Source: Butyrivibrio sp. UBA3740
GTDB taxonomy: Bacteria; Bacillota; Clostridia; Lachnospirales; Lachnospiraceae
NCBI GenBank assembly: GCA_002372465.1
Contig: DFGW01000110.1
Span: forward strand, 1 to 43,229
Direction: 5' to 3'
Length of the DNA stretch: 43,229 nt
A program made the translations under genes and the position numbers. The notes under the pieces are model-generated. The model had not been told where the DNA came from and searched no databases. It saw only the letters and a program-made list of their open reading frames with translations. This document shows, piece by piece, positions 33,565-42,222 of the stretch (position 1 is its first letter; each line of letters begins with the position of its first letter).

Positions 33565-33634
33565 CAACCTCAATTATCCTGTCCCCCAGATCAAACTCAT
33601 CTTTATCGTATAAAGACTTGTTTGTGCATATCTG
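33533..33634 (-). pseudogene. Metallo-beta-lactamase-fold remnant
   Basis: 34 codons reading SLYDKDEFDLGDRIIEVVEA then GGHTAGSV. This is the metallo-hydrolase segment D-L-G-x-R-x-I-E-V-x-x-x-x-G-H-T-x-G-S, where the His binds zinc. The frame is closed by stops on both sides and overlaps another remnant in a different frame. The rest of the enzyme is absent. Confidence 0.5.
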
Positions 33635-34915
33635 TCAGCTTATGGGCAGCAAAATCTGAAGAGTAAAAATTCCATCCCTGGCGCTTACAGTCATTGTGCC
33701 ACCGTACTTCTCTGCCAGGAACCTTATACTCTTTACTCCAAAGCCGTGATTTAATTTATCCTTTTTGGTGGTAATGGGCAATCCGTTCTCGAAGTACAGA
33801 CTGCCATCGTAGTAGTTTTGAAGCTGGACCATGAAGAAATTGTTCTGATTAAGAACCTTGAGATTGATAACCCTCTTTTCCGGGTCAGATATCTTTTCCA
33901 CAGCAGTGATAGCGTTATCAAGGGCATTACCAAAAATAGCATACACATCCTCAAGCTTCATAAAAGACAGCGAGCCGGCATCTGCCATGCAGCTAAGCTG
34001 AATGTTGTGCTCGCAGCAATATAGCCCCTTATCCATCATCAGAACATTTAACGCCTCATTGCCGGTATCGATGGCAGTATCATAGATCATGATGTCCTTT
34101 TTGAGTTCTCTGTAGTATGCCTCCCTGTCGCTCTCCTTTTCCATGTGGTGCATAGCCTCCAGCTGATGCTTGAGATCGTGACACTTTCGGTTGATGCTGT
34201 CAATGGTCTCCTGCCTCATCCTGTACTGTTCTTTCTGTATGCGGAAGGCCTGATTGATACCCGCCAGTTCTCCTGCGTAATACTCGCTCTGGCGCCGGAT
34301 TCCCTGGGTCCAGAGAATATATGCACAGCACAGAGCATCAACTATCCGGTAAAATATATAGTTCCATGAAAAGCCTGCTCCGCTGAAGGTATTGCCCTCG
34401 TAAAACACGCTGACGCACAGTACTATGAGCATAATAGTCATCATAGGAATCAGATCCGTGTGACTCACGTTTTTGGATCCCATCTTGCCAAAGATATTCC
34501 TGATAACATAAGCAAACAATCCATAAATGATCAGGTATATCAGCACATCAATAATAGCTATCCTTCCAAATGCCGAGTCAGCTATTTCACAGATATCAAA
34601 GGCCACATGTTGGACTGCCATTGCGATGACAGAATAGTAAAGGACCTGCTTATAATCAAAGCTGACACACAGGCCTATCAAAAGAATGAGTCCACCCACA
34701 AATAAAGTCCAGTAACCCACATATCCCACTGCTTTCATTATAGAGTCCCCGAAATAATTCAGAAAAACAGATATGCCTGCAAAGATTCCCACGGACAAAA
34801 TGTATCTGATATAGAAATGTTCCTTCTTAGGACTAAACGCCACAATCACACTTCCCGCAATCAAAAGCTGAACTGCATAGGAAATGTACTCCCATATCAT
34901 AAGCAATTTGTTCAC
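33635..34915 (-). CDS. AgrC-like sensor histidine kinase (GHKL)
   Basis: 426 residues starting at GTG 34915, nine bases after GGAGG. Residues ~1-200 hold six or seven transmembrane helices. A helical linker follows, then the phosphoacceptor box CHDLKHQLEAM near residue 238. The GHKL ATPase domain shows an N-box VYAIFGNALDNAITAVE and a G-box HGFGVKSIRFLAEKYGG. The order and the H-D-x-x-H-Q box match AgrC/ComD-type peptide sensors. It overlaps the response regulator by 4 bases and is the last gene of the glycosidase operon. No AgrB or AgrD peptide gene is seen nearby, so the signal is unknown. Confidence 0.92.
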   Translation of the reverse strand: MNKLLMIWEYISYAVQLLIAGSVIVAFSPKKEHFYIRYILSVGIFAGISVFLNYFGDSIMKAVGYVGYWTLFVGGLILLIGLCVSFDYKQVLYYSVIAMAVQHVAFDICEIADSAFGRIAIIDVLIYLIIYGLFAYVIRNIFGKMGSKNVSHTDLIPMMTIMLIVLCVSVFYEGNTFSGAGFSWNYIFYRIVDALCCAYILWTQGIRRQSEYYAGELAGINQAFRIQKEQYRMRQETIDSINRKCHDLKHQLEAMHHMEKESDREAYYRELKKDIMIYDTAIDTGNEALNVLMMDKGLYCCEHNIQLSCMADAGSLSFMKLEDVYAIFGNALDNAITAVEKISDPEKRVINLKVLNQNNFFMVQLQNYYDGSLYFENGLPITTKKDKLNHGFGVKSIRFLAEKYGGTMTVSARDGIFTLQILLPIS

Positions 34916-35634
34916 AGCATTTTACCTCCCATGTATTCGGCTATGGACTGCAGGAACTCTCTCTTCTTGGGCCTGCTGATCTTGAGTCTCTCACCTCTGA
35001 CCAGCACATCATCCCTATCCACACCGTCCACATATTTAAGGTTCACAAGATAGCAGTTGTTGCATCTCTTAAACGGAAGATCAGCTACCTTTCCCTCTAT
35101 TTCTTTGAGGGTTCCCTTCTGCTTGTACACAGCCTTCGTTGTGTGATAGTAGGTATAGTGCCCGTTCACTTCTATATACAGAAGGTCGTCGCTGGTAAGC
35201 ATTACAAACCCGCCATCGGTTGCCACCTTGAAACTCTCTGTTCTTCTGGCAAGACAAAACCCCAGTGCACTTCGCATCTTCATGGCAAAGTCACCGTAGT
35301 TCACGGGCTTTACAATAAAGTCAAAGGCCCTGACTTCATATCCCTTTATTGCCATCTGCGCGAGATTGGTAATAAAGATGATCATAACGTCAGGGTCAGT
35401 ATGACGAATCTTTTTGGCCAGCTCTATCCCATTGTCATCAGGGTTCTGACCATTTAATTCTATATCAAGAAAAAGAATTGAATAGCTCTTGTCATATACG
35501 CTCAAAAAAGAGGAGCTGTCTGCGAAAGAATCAATGAGAAAATCCTGCCCCAGCTCCACTTTAAGCCTGTAAAACATGTCCGTTAAGTTTTTAAGTTCCT
35601 GCGGATTGTCATCCACTACAGCTAACTTGATCAT
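34912..35634 (-). CDS. LytTR-family response regulator (AgrA-like)
   Basis: 240 residues. The receiver domain (1-125) has the acidic pocket VVDDN, the phosphoacceptor ILFLDIELNG and the conserved Lys in FIVKPVNYG. The LytTR DNA-binding domain (~140-235) contains LLYIEVNGHYTYYHTT, then FKRCNNCYLVNLKYVDGVDR and RLKISRPKKREFL, typical of the family. GAGGAG precedes the ATG, which lies within the end of the GtrA gene (26-base overlap). It is likely to bind LytTR direct repeats upstream of its target genes, which may include its own operon. Confidence 0.94.
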   Translation of the reverse strand: MIKLAVVDDNPQELKNLTDMFYRLKVELGQDFLIDSFADSSSFLSVYDKSYSILFLDIELNGQNPDDNGIELAKKIRHTDPDVMIIFITNLAQMAIKGYEVRAFDFIVKPVNYGDFAMKMRSALGFCLARRTESFKVATDGGFVMLTSDDLLYIEVNGHYTYYHTTKAVYKQKGTLKEIEGKVADLPFKRCNNCYLVNLKYVDGVDRDDVLVRGERLKISRPKKREFLQSIAEYMGGKML

Positions 35635-36157
35635 TCTTCTCCTCAGGGAAAATAATCTTATATACCGGGAAATAAATCAACATCTGAACTCCGCCATTAA
35701 TCACCGTAATAAGGATATTGTAGACAGCAGGAGCAAAGAACTGCTTGCAGATTGGCACGTAGATTGACATAAGTGCACTGCACACAACTGTAATTGCAAC
35801 AAATGCCAGAACATACCACATGGCCTGATAAAAAACATTTCCATGGGATTTGAAGGTCACATTGCGCTGCATTGGGAAATTAACGCACTGCGCAATGAAC
35901 AACGTAATGGCAAAAGCTGCAAAATACCCCATTCCCCCAGTATCATCTCCAGTCACGGGGTAGTTGAAAACATAGGTATCTACTATACCTAATTTTATCC
36001 TAAAAAGCTGACAAGGTATACTGCACCAGTCGGTGTTCCTGAAAAACACTCCAGGAAGAAATGTCAGAAGCAGATACTGGAGCAGTGTTACCAGCAGTGA
36101 AAAGAGATAGAACTTTACAAACTGTACCAGCAGTTTTTTTATTTTTTCTGATTTCAT
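35609..36157 (-). CDS. GtrA-like membrane protein
   Basis: 182 residues with four transmembrane helices: FVKFYLFSLLVTLLQYLLLT, then FAITLFIAQCVNFPMQRNVTF, VLAFVAITVVCSALM and ILITVINGGVQMLIYFPVYK. The FPMQRNVTFKS motif is a GtrA hallmark. GtrA proteins are thought to flip polyprenyl-phosphate-linked sugars for cell-surface glycosylation. It overlaps the GH2 gene at 36157 by one base and the response regulator by 26 bases. The combination with glycosidases suggests handling of envelope or secreted glycans. Confidence 0.88.
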   Translation of the reverse strand: MKSEKIKKLLVQFVKFYLFSLLVTLLQYLLLTFLPGVFFRNTDWCSIPCQLFRIKLGIVDTYVFNYPVTGDDTGGMGYFAAFAITLFIAQCVNFPMQRNVTFKSHGNVFYQAMWYVLAFVAITVVCSALMSIYVPICKQFFAPAVYNILITVINGGVQMLIYFPVYKIIFPEEKNDQVSCSG

Positions 36158-38541
36158 TATATAACCTCAACCTCGGCTTCTGCCGTAAGCTTTCCATCAA
36201 CAGTCGCGGCGCTGAGCCTGATTTTCTTTTCTCCCTCAATGGGCTTTACTATTGCAAGAGCTTCTCCGTAGTATGTATCGCACACATTTCCAAGATAGCT
36301 CTTTGTGTAATAAGGACATCCGCTTCCAAGACCTATCAGTCTGCCGCCTTTTGTCTCAATCCTGATATCAGAACGCGCAAGTGGCTTTAAGACTCCGTTA
36401 TCATCGGTAAACTTAAGGCGTATGTATGCAAGATCTCCATCAGATTTAATACAGTTCTGCTCGGGCTGCGCCATAAGTCTGGTGGAGCTCCCTGCGCTTA
36501 CCAGACAAGTGTCTGCAATTTCACGGCCTTTACTGTCATATGCCACTGCCTTTAATTCTCCGGGCTTGTAGGTAACATCAAATATCACCCTACACTCGTT
36601 GTGAGGTCTCTTTTTTCCAAGGGATCTGTTGTTCAAAAACAGCTCTACCTCATATGCCCTGGAATAAACCTCCACCTTTGTCTTCATACCATCACACCCT
36701 TCAAAAGACCAGCTGGCCATGGCATTGGTCATCTTCCAGGCAGATGGTGAATGCTTCTGTCCTGCAAATTTGACAGGAATAACTCCGATGGCAATGTCCA
36801 GTTTCTCGAATGCCACCTTTGTGTAATCCGCTTCCGAGAGGGGCTTTCCTGTAAGATCGACTCTTCCTGAGCCTGCAGCAACCCAACCTATCCCGTGTGA
36901 AAAATCAGAAGCATATTCCTCATACTCCCAGCTTCCAACTCCCACTTCACCCAGATAGTCCATTCCTGACCACACAAAGTCTCCAATGATCCTGGGCTGT
37001 TTCTTGGCCAGTTCATAGAACCTGTAGGCATCCGAGCAAAAGGTCTCGCTTCCAAGTATCAGCCTGTCAGGATATTTTTTCAGATCATGAATGTATCTGC
37101 CTATTCCGTAGTTGTAGCCTGCAAAGTCCATTCTTGCAAAAGCATCCCTTGTCAGAACATCACAGGGGTAGAGAGTTGCTCCGAACTTCATGAAACCAGC
37201 TCCCAGAACACCTGCAAGATTATTAAAGAACTCACTTCCAACGGCCTTTTTCTTCTTGACATTTTGAGCTTCCTGATCAGCCTTTTTGTCGGAATAGACT
37301 CCAAAGCCCATAGTGCTCAGGAAATTGAAAAAGATATTAATGCCGCAGGACACGGGCCTGGATGAATCCAGACCGTGAAGATAATCTGTCATATTCCCGC
37401 AAAGCTCAATTCCTCTTTTCTGTGCTGTCTCAGCCACCTCGTTTCCGGTGGAATACATGATAACACTTGGATGATTGTAATCCTTGTCCACCATAGCCTT
37501 TAAGTCTTTTTTGTAGCAGCTCTCAACCTTTGTGGCATAATCGTTTTTGGTCTTGTGTATGTACCATGCGTCAACATACTCATCCATCATCAGAACTCCA
37601 AGCTCATCGCATGCCCTGAGGGTTGCCTCAGAGCATGGATTGTGTGCACTTCTAACGGCGTTGTAGCCGTTTTCCTTCATAAGCCTTATCTTCCTAAAAT
37701 CGGAAAACTCGTACCCTGCAGCTCCCAAAAGTCCGTTGTCATGGTGTATACAGGCTCCTCTCAGGATCACTCTTTTACCGTTGATGGCAAAACCTACCTT
37801 TTCGTTAAAAGTCAGTGTCCTTATACCTATTCGCTCTGTTCTCTCATCCTGTCCAAAGCTGACATCAAGATCATAGAGCCTTGGATTATCACAGCTCCAA
37901 AGCTCAGCTTCCGGAAGTATCATGTTGATCGTGGCGCTTCCGTCCTCAGAGGTCTGTGCAGTTTCTTTTGCCTCAAGCTCTTTTATACTGCAGCTTACAG
38001 TACCCTTCGCACTGGCATTAATCCTGATTCTGATTGTCGGAGGATTTATAGAAACTGTGTCCACCTTGATCCCGTTAACATGAATATGCTCTTTTGGCAT
38101 ACTGTAAAGCCATACCGGCCTATAGATACCGGTACCTGAATACCATCTGCTGTTAGGCTGATCTGTATTTACAGCCTCAACAAGAATGATATTGTTCTCA
38201 CCGTATTTAAAGAGCTCTGTGACATCAACATAAAAACCGGTATAGCCATAATCCTGATATGCGGCTTTTTCTCCGTTCACATAGACAGTTGCCTTGTGAT
38301 AAACCCCCTCAAAATAAAGTACGTTTACTCTGCCTTCCCACTCCTTAGGCGCAAAGAGTTTTTTCTCATAGGAATAGTCCTTGGGAACATACCATCCGAG
38401 ATTGACACCTGTAACACTGTTATCATCCTTCTCATCAAGAAGGAGGGCGTCATGAGGAAGGTCCACCTCAAAACCACTTTCTCTTTTTCCGGTCTCAAAA
38501 CATATCCAGTTGTCGTTTAAGCATATTCTGTTCATTATCAT
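36157..38541 (-). CDS. Glycoside hydrolase family 2 enzyme (beta-galactosidase-like)
   Basis: 794 residues. Domains in order are a sugar-binding jelly roll (~1-165, with VNGEKAAYQDYGYTGFYVDV), an Ig-like domain (~170-270), and a TIM barrel (~275-580) starting KRVILRGACIHHDN. NAVRSAHNPC is the substrate-binding loop. The acid/base is Glu368 in STGNEV and the nucleophile is Glu499 in GSETFC. C-terminal beta domains follow. There is no signal peptide, so it acts in the cytosol. Substrates of the family include beta-galactosides, beta-glucuronides and beta-mannosides; here beta-galactosidase is a guess. It overlaps both neighbours by 1-4 bases. Confidence 0.93.
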   Translation of the reverse strand: MIMNRICLNDNWICFETGKRESGFEVDLPHDALLLDEKDDNSVTGVNLGWYVPKDYSYEKKLFAPKEWEGRVNVLYFEGVYHKATVYVNGEKAAYQDYGYTGFYVDVTELFKYGENNIILVEAVNTDQPNSRWYSGTGIYRPVWLYSMPKEHIHVNGIKVDTVSINPPTIRIRINASAKGTVSCSIKELEAKETAQTSEDGSATINMILPEAELWSCDNPRLYDLDVSFGQDERTERIGIRTLTFNEKVGFAINGKRVILRGACIHHDNGLLGAAGYEFSDFRKIRLMKENGYNAVRSAHNPCSEATLRACDELGVLMMDEYVDAWYIHKTKNDYATKVESCYKKDLKAMVDKDYNHPSVIMYSTGNEVAETAQKRGIELCGNMTDYLHGLDSSRPVSCGINIFFNFLSTMGFGVYSDKKADQEAQNVKKKKAVGSEFFNNLAGVLGAGFMKFGATLYPCDVLTRDAFARMDFAGYNYGIGRYIHDLKKYPDRLILGSETFCSDAYRFYELAKKQPRIIGDFVWSGMDYLGEVGVGSWEYEEYASDFSHGIGWVAAGSGRVDLTGKPLSEADYTKVAFEKLDIAIGVIPVKFAGQKHSPSAWKMTNAMASWSFEGCDGMKTKVEVYSRAYEVELFLNNRSLGKKRPHNECRVIFDVTYKPGELKAVAYDSKGREIADTCLVSAGSSTRLMAQPEQNCIKSDGDLAYIRLKFTDDNGVLKPLARSDIRIETKGGRLIGLGSGCPYYTKSYLGNVCDTYYGEALAIVKPIEGEKKIRLSAATVDGKLTAEAEVEVI

Positions 38542-38933
38542 TTCTCTCTCTTTAAAAATCCACTTACTATAGCCAGTAATGTTCCTACTACCATACAGAC
38601 ACCTATCGAAATTATGGTGCCAACCTGAGATGCATCACCAAACATGTTTATTCCCTGGAATGCATCCACAAAAGATCCCACCTGATCTGCAAGATGCCTG
38701 AACAATCCAAAGGCGTAACAGCCCGTTACTGCCACGAGGACAAGATCCTCATCCTTTACAATTGAAACGATATTGAGCGCAATGCCCAGTATCAATACCA
38801 CAACCACAAGTACATTCATTGAATTGTGAGCGGGAGCCCACATCAGATATCTTATCAGCGAAATAACCGCTGCCACCAGGGCCAGTACTACACCCCAGAA
38901 ACCATATGCCTTACCGGTCAAAAAATCCTTCAT
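38538..38933 (-). CDS. Small membrane protein of unknown function
   Basis: About 131 residues. Three ATGs are in frame at 38948, 38942 and 38933. The last has GAGGTGG at good spacing and is preferred. Four hydrophobic helices: YGFWGVVLALVAAVISLIRY, then MNVLVVVVLILGIALNIVSI, LVLVAVTGCYAFGLF and TIISIGVCMVVGTLLAIVSG. The gene lies between the GH3 and GH2 genes with overlaps. It may anchor or stabilise the membrane-bound GH3 enzyme. No family is recognised. Confidence 0.75.
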   Translation of the reverse strand: MKDFLTGKAYGFWGVVLALVAAVISLIRYLMWAPAHNSMNVLVVVVLILGIALNIVSIVKDEDLVLVAVTGCYAFGLFRHLADQVGSFVDAFQGINMFGDASQVGTIISIGVCMVVGTLLAIVSGFLKREK

Positions 38934-38944
38934 GATCATCCACC

Positions 38945-41929
38945 TCATTCCTCAACAATCTTAGCTTTACGGGTTCTAACATTCATGCAGATAAAGAATA
39001 CATCAAGTGCAGCAAACAGTACGATAAGTGCTGTCATAAGCGGCTGCCACCAGGGTGTTACGGAAACTATCTTAGAGTCCACGCTGTAACCATTCATTAT
39101 GCTGCTGTTTGCAACGGTGTAAAGATAGTCATGAGCAGACTTTCTAACAAGAGCAAGAAGATCTCCATCATCCGTCTCTTTAATCTGAGCTGCCACTTCG
39201 CGGCCAACATCTCCTGCAAAATCCAGGCAGAACTGATCAACACCTGCTGCTACCGCGCTGGAAAGATGCCACTTATAGGTTCCTGCTGAACCGGCAACGG
39301 CGTCTGTCTCCTGCTGACCGACAAAGCCCCATTCTTTCTCTATGACCTGATTGCACAGAGCTGAGTTTTCAGAGCACCATACGAGTCCAAGTCTGTTAAA
39401 GCCATGCATGAGCGCCTGTCCCTTTGCAACCGCAACAGCACCTTCCGCCGCCCTTAAGGTTATCTCTCTGAAGGCCTGTTCATTAAAGAATACTGCAATA
39501 CCCTCTCTATTGTTCTCCTGATCGTTTCCTACAACATGCTTGGCTCCGGCATGGACGCCTCTCTCTTCCATGGCTGTAACTTCAGGTATCTCACAGAGGT
39601 AGTTCATCACACCATCCTCTGAATAGTACTCAAAGTTTCTGCCACCAAAAGGAGTTCTGTGAATATTAACTCCTGGCATCCAGTCTTCTTCCATTCCAAG
39701 ATACATGCACTCATTGGCCATAAGCTTACCTCTGTTATACATGAGGTCCTTATTAAAGGTTGAAGCCAGCACAATCTCAGTAGGGAAGCATGTATCCTGT
39801 ACGGCTGTTCCATATTTGCTCTCATTGTAAGTTCCGCCAACGCCGTCCGGGCCGTCGCCAGCTACAACTGCAGGCTTTCCGACTGACGTAATCTCTGTAG
39901 TACCGAAGTTGTCGGACAAAAGTCCTGTCAGCTCATCAATTGTAAACTGATTAAGGTATTCCTCCCAAGCCTGGTCATCATAGTCAAGACCAATCATGGC
40001 AGCAAGAGGTGTTCCCGTATTTGCCCCCTGGATAAATGCCGATACCGAAAGGGCATCTTCACTCTTCTCATAATAGTTTCCGGCAAGAAGCTTTATCATA
40101 TCCTCTGAAAGAGTGAGCTTTGTTGCCTCTGTAGGGTAAGTCTTTTCCCAGTCATTTCTTGAAAGATATGTCACAGTGTCATCCTGCCAATAATTGGGAT
40201 TGGCTTCATCAAACCTGTTTGTCACTGTCTCATCTGAATATCTTGAAACCTTGTAAGTTTCTGTATCAAGTTTTTCATTCCAGCTGTATACATTATCCGC
40301 GTTGCCACTAACCGACTCTCCATCCTGGTCAAAGAGCGCTTCTGCTCCCTTGGCAGCAAGGACATTGTTAAGGGCGTCATGGGCATTGTCACCCACTGCA
40401 AGGTAATAGGTACCCTCACTCATAATATAGCCCTTTACGTTTGTGTAGTCGTAGCTGGCAAGAAGGTATTTGTCGCAGGTAATGGTAATTGTCTGTGACT
40501 CTCCTGGCTGAAGCAGTTCACTCTTTCCAAAATCAAGAAGCTGTATAGCAGATTTTTCCACGAGGTTCTTCTTTTCGTAATCGCCGTAAGGAGTCTGCGC
40601 ATATATCTGTACAGAGGTCTTTCCTGCTACTGATCCGGTATTGGTCACAGTAACATTTACTGTTATATCGTCTCCTTCTATTGAGACATCGTCCAGTTTC
40701 TTTTCAAAAGTTGTGTATGACAGCCCATATCCAAATGGATAAGTTACTTCGGCAGCATAGTTCCATTCATTTCCAAAGGAAGATCCTGCCTTGGAAGTGG
40801 CATTCCCCTGTCCCAGTACGCTGTCCTCATATCTTGTCTCGTAGTATTTGTATCCCACATAGATACCCTCGGCCTGAACCGTTGAGTATGAGATACCTGC
40901 GTCATCATCATCAATTGCTGCAAGAACCTCGTCGAGATTTGCCCAGGTCTGGTTGTTGAAGCTTCCGTTTACTACAGCAGGAGCAGATATGGAGCTGGCT
41001 GCATAGGTATCTGTAAGCGAGCCTGAAGGATTAACAGTTCCGTCAAGAATCCTGGCAACTGCTTCAAATCCTCTCTGGCCGGGCTCACCTATCCATAGAC
41101 AGGCATCAACGCCATATTCATCCAGCCATTCCAGCTCCATGGGATTTCCGCTGTTAATAAGAACAACTACCTTCTTAAATACGCCGGAATCCTTTATCAT
41201 GTTCAAGAGGTCTTTTTCCTCCTGATGAAGAGCCAACTGGCTTATTCCTTCGAACTCATCCTCTATGGCAAGCTCCATTCCTTCGCCGCCTTCTCTTGCA
41301 AACATGACAACTGCCACATCACTGTAGTTTTCAAAGGAAGCCTTAAGCTCATCGGTGTAAAAGGATATATCTTCCTCACCCATGGAGTGTACACTGGTAG
41401 TCTGGCTCACAAAATCAAACGCCCCGGTTCCTCTTTCTGTTGAGGAATTTTTATAGGCATCAAAAAGAGTATCGTTAATCTCAAACCCCTGATTTTTAAG
41501 CGCCGTATACAGATCAATTCCCTCTGAACTGTTATAGCCCTTTGATCCTGCAGACGCGTTTTTATAAAGGGGCTGTGCTACTGCGTGCCCGAAGAGAGTA
41601 ATCTTTTTCTCCGTGTCTGCAAGAGGAAGGGCGCTGTTATCATTCTTCAAAAGAACTGCTCCCTCAGCCTCTTCCTGAACCGCCTCATCATAAGTGTCTG
41701 CTATAAGTTTTGTCAGGTTATCAGAACTCAGTTCGCCATAATCACTCTCAAAGTATGTGGTGTCTTCTGATGAATCCCCTGTATTCACCACCTTACTTGT
41801 GGTAATCCCCAATGCCTGGTTGACTGTTCCGGAATACCCCATCATACAATTCAGACCGACTCCCGAAAGAACCAGGCAACATGTGCTGACTGATGCAAGC
41901 CCAGTCCAAAGTCTGGAATGTTTGCTCAT
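38945..41929 (-). CDS. Membrane-anchored GH3 beta-glucosidase with permuted domains
   Basis: 994 residues. An N-terminal hydrophobic segment (~9-30) and a C-terminal one (LMTALIVLFAALDVFFICM) give two membrane anchors. The usual C-terminal GH3 domain comes first (~65-385: AEGAVLLKNDNSALPLADTE, GEPGQRGFEAVARILDGTVN), then an Fn3-like domain (~405-520: VNVTVTNTGSVAGKTSVQIY), then the TIM-barrel domain (~630-930) with VVAGDGPDGVGG, AKHVVGNDQENNREG (His798) and the likely nucleophile Asp876 in GQQETDAVAG. This circular permutation is known from B. fibrisolvens and R. albus beta-glucosidases. AGGAGG precedes the ATG. First gene of the six-gene operon. Confidence 0.93.
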   Translation of the reverse strand: MSKHSRLWTGLASVSTCCLVLSGVGLNCMMGYSGTVNQALGITTSKVVNTGDSSEDTTYFESDYGELSSDNLTKLIADTYDEAVQEEAEGAVLLKNDNSALPLADTEKKITLFGHAVAQPLYKNASAGSKGYNSSEGIDLYTALKNQGFEINDTLFDAYKNSSTERGTGAFDFVSQTTSVHSMGEEDISFYTDELKASFENYSDVAVVMFAREGGEGMELAIEDEFEGISQLALHQEEKDLLNMIKDSGVFKKVVVLINSGNPMELEWLDEYGVDACLWIGEPGQRGFEAVARILDGTVNPSGSLTDTYAASSISAPAVVNGSFNNQTWANLDEVLAAIDDDDAGISYSTVQAEGIYVGYKYYETRYEDSVLGQGNATSKAGSSFGNEWNYAAEVTYPFGYGLSYTTFEKKLDDVSIEGDDITVNVTVTNTGSVAGKTSVQIYAQTPYGDYEKKNLVEKSAIQLLDFGKSELLQPGESQTITITCDKYLLASYDYTNVKGYIMSEGTYYLAVGDNAHDALNNVLAAKGAEALFDQDGESVSGNADNVYSWNEKLDTETYKVSRYSDETVTNRFDEANPNYWQDDTVTYLSRNDWEKTYPTEATKLTLSEDMIKLLAGNYYEKSEDALSVSAFIQGANTGTPLAAMIGLDYDDQAWEEYLNQFTIDELTGLLSDNFGTTEITSVGKPAVVAGDGPDGVGGTYNESKYGTAVQDTCFPTEIVLASTFNKDLMYNRGKLMANECMYLGMEEDWMPGVNIHRTPFGGRNFEYYSEDGVMNYLCEIPEVTAMEERGVHAGAKHVVGNDQENNREGIAVFFNEQAFREITLRAAEGAVAVAKGQALMHGFNRLGLVWCSENSALCNQVIEKEWGFVGQQETDAVAGSAGTYKWHLSSAVAAGVDQFCLDFAGDVGREVAAQIKETDDGDLLALVRKSAHDYLYTVANSSIMNGYSVDSKIVSVTPWWQPLMTALIVLFAALDVFFICMNVRTRKAKIVEE

Positions 41930-42002
41930 TATTTCTACCTCCTCAGTTTGCTAAAATATAGTTTCTGCAAGGAGATTATCCGATTCAGAAAGTCACATCA
42001 AT

Positions 42003-42037
42003 AGGTTATGCATAACCTGTAATTCATGGTTCACAAC
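42003..42037. promoter_or_regulatory. Palindromic operator candidate upstream of the GH3 operon
   Basis: AGGTTATGCATAACCT (42003-42018) is a perfect 16-bp palindrome. A related half-site pattern follows, GGTT-CAC-AACC (about 42028-42037), and the string AACCTGTA recurs in both (AACCTGTAAT and AACCTGTATC). The site is 74 bases upstream of the GH3 ATG. Possible target of the operon's own LytTR regulator, or of another factor. Confidence 0.45.
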
Positions 42038-42137
42038 CTGTATCCCTAAGACACTTTTATATGGCTTCAGCTATAGTGTTCCTTGATTTTTTTTCAAATT
42101 CAATTTCAAACCCGATAAATCTTATCACTTAGAAATC

Positions 42138-42187
42138 TTGAAAATGCTGTTAGCATATGCTAACTTCTTTTTCGAAGGCATTTTCAA
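42138..42187. promoter_or_regulatory. Nested inverted repeats upstream of the flavodoxin gene
   Basis: The outer arms TTGAAAATGC (42138-42147) and GCATTTTCAA (42178-42187) are perfect complements. Inside lies a perfect palindrome GTTAGCATATGCTAAC (42149-42164). Either could be an operator, and the whole can fold as a branched RNA. It ends 25 bases before the first ATG of the flavodoxin leader. Confidence 0.6.
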
Positions 42188-42222
42188 AAATCACATTAAA
42201 TTCCAGAAAGGATGAGTAAAGT

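Noticed and set aside
41585..41954. Small plus-strand frames over the GH3 start
   Set aside because: They are antisense to conserved GH3 sequence and have no ribosome binding sites.
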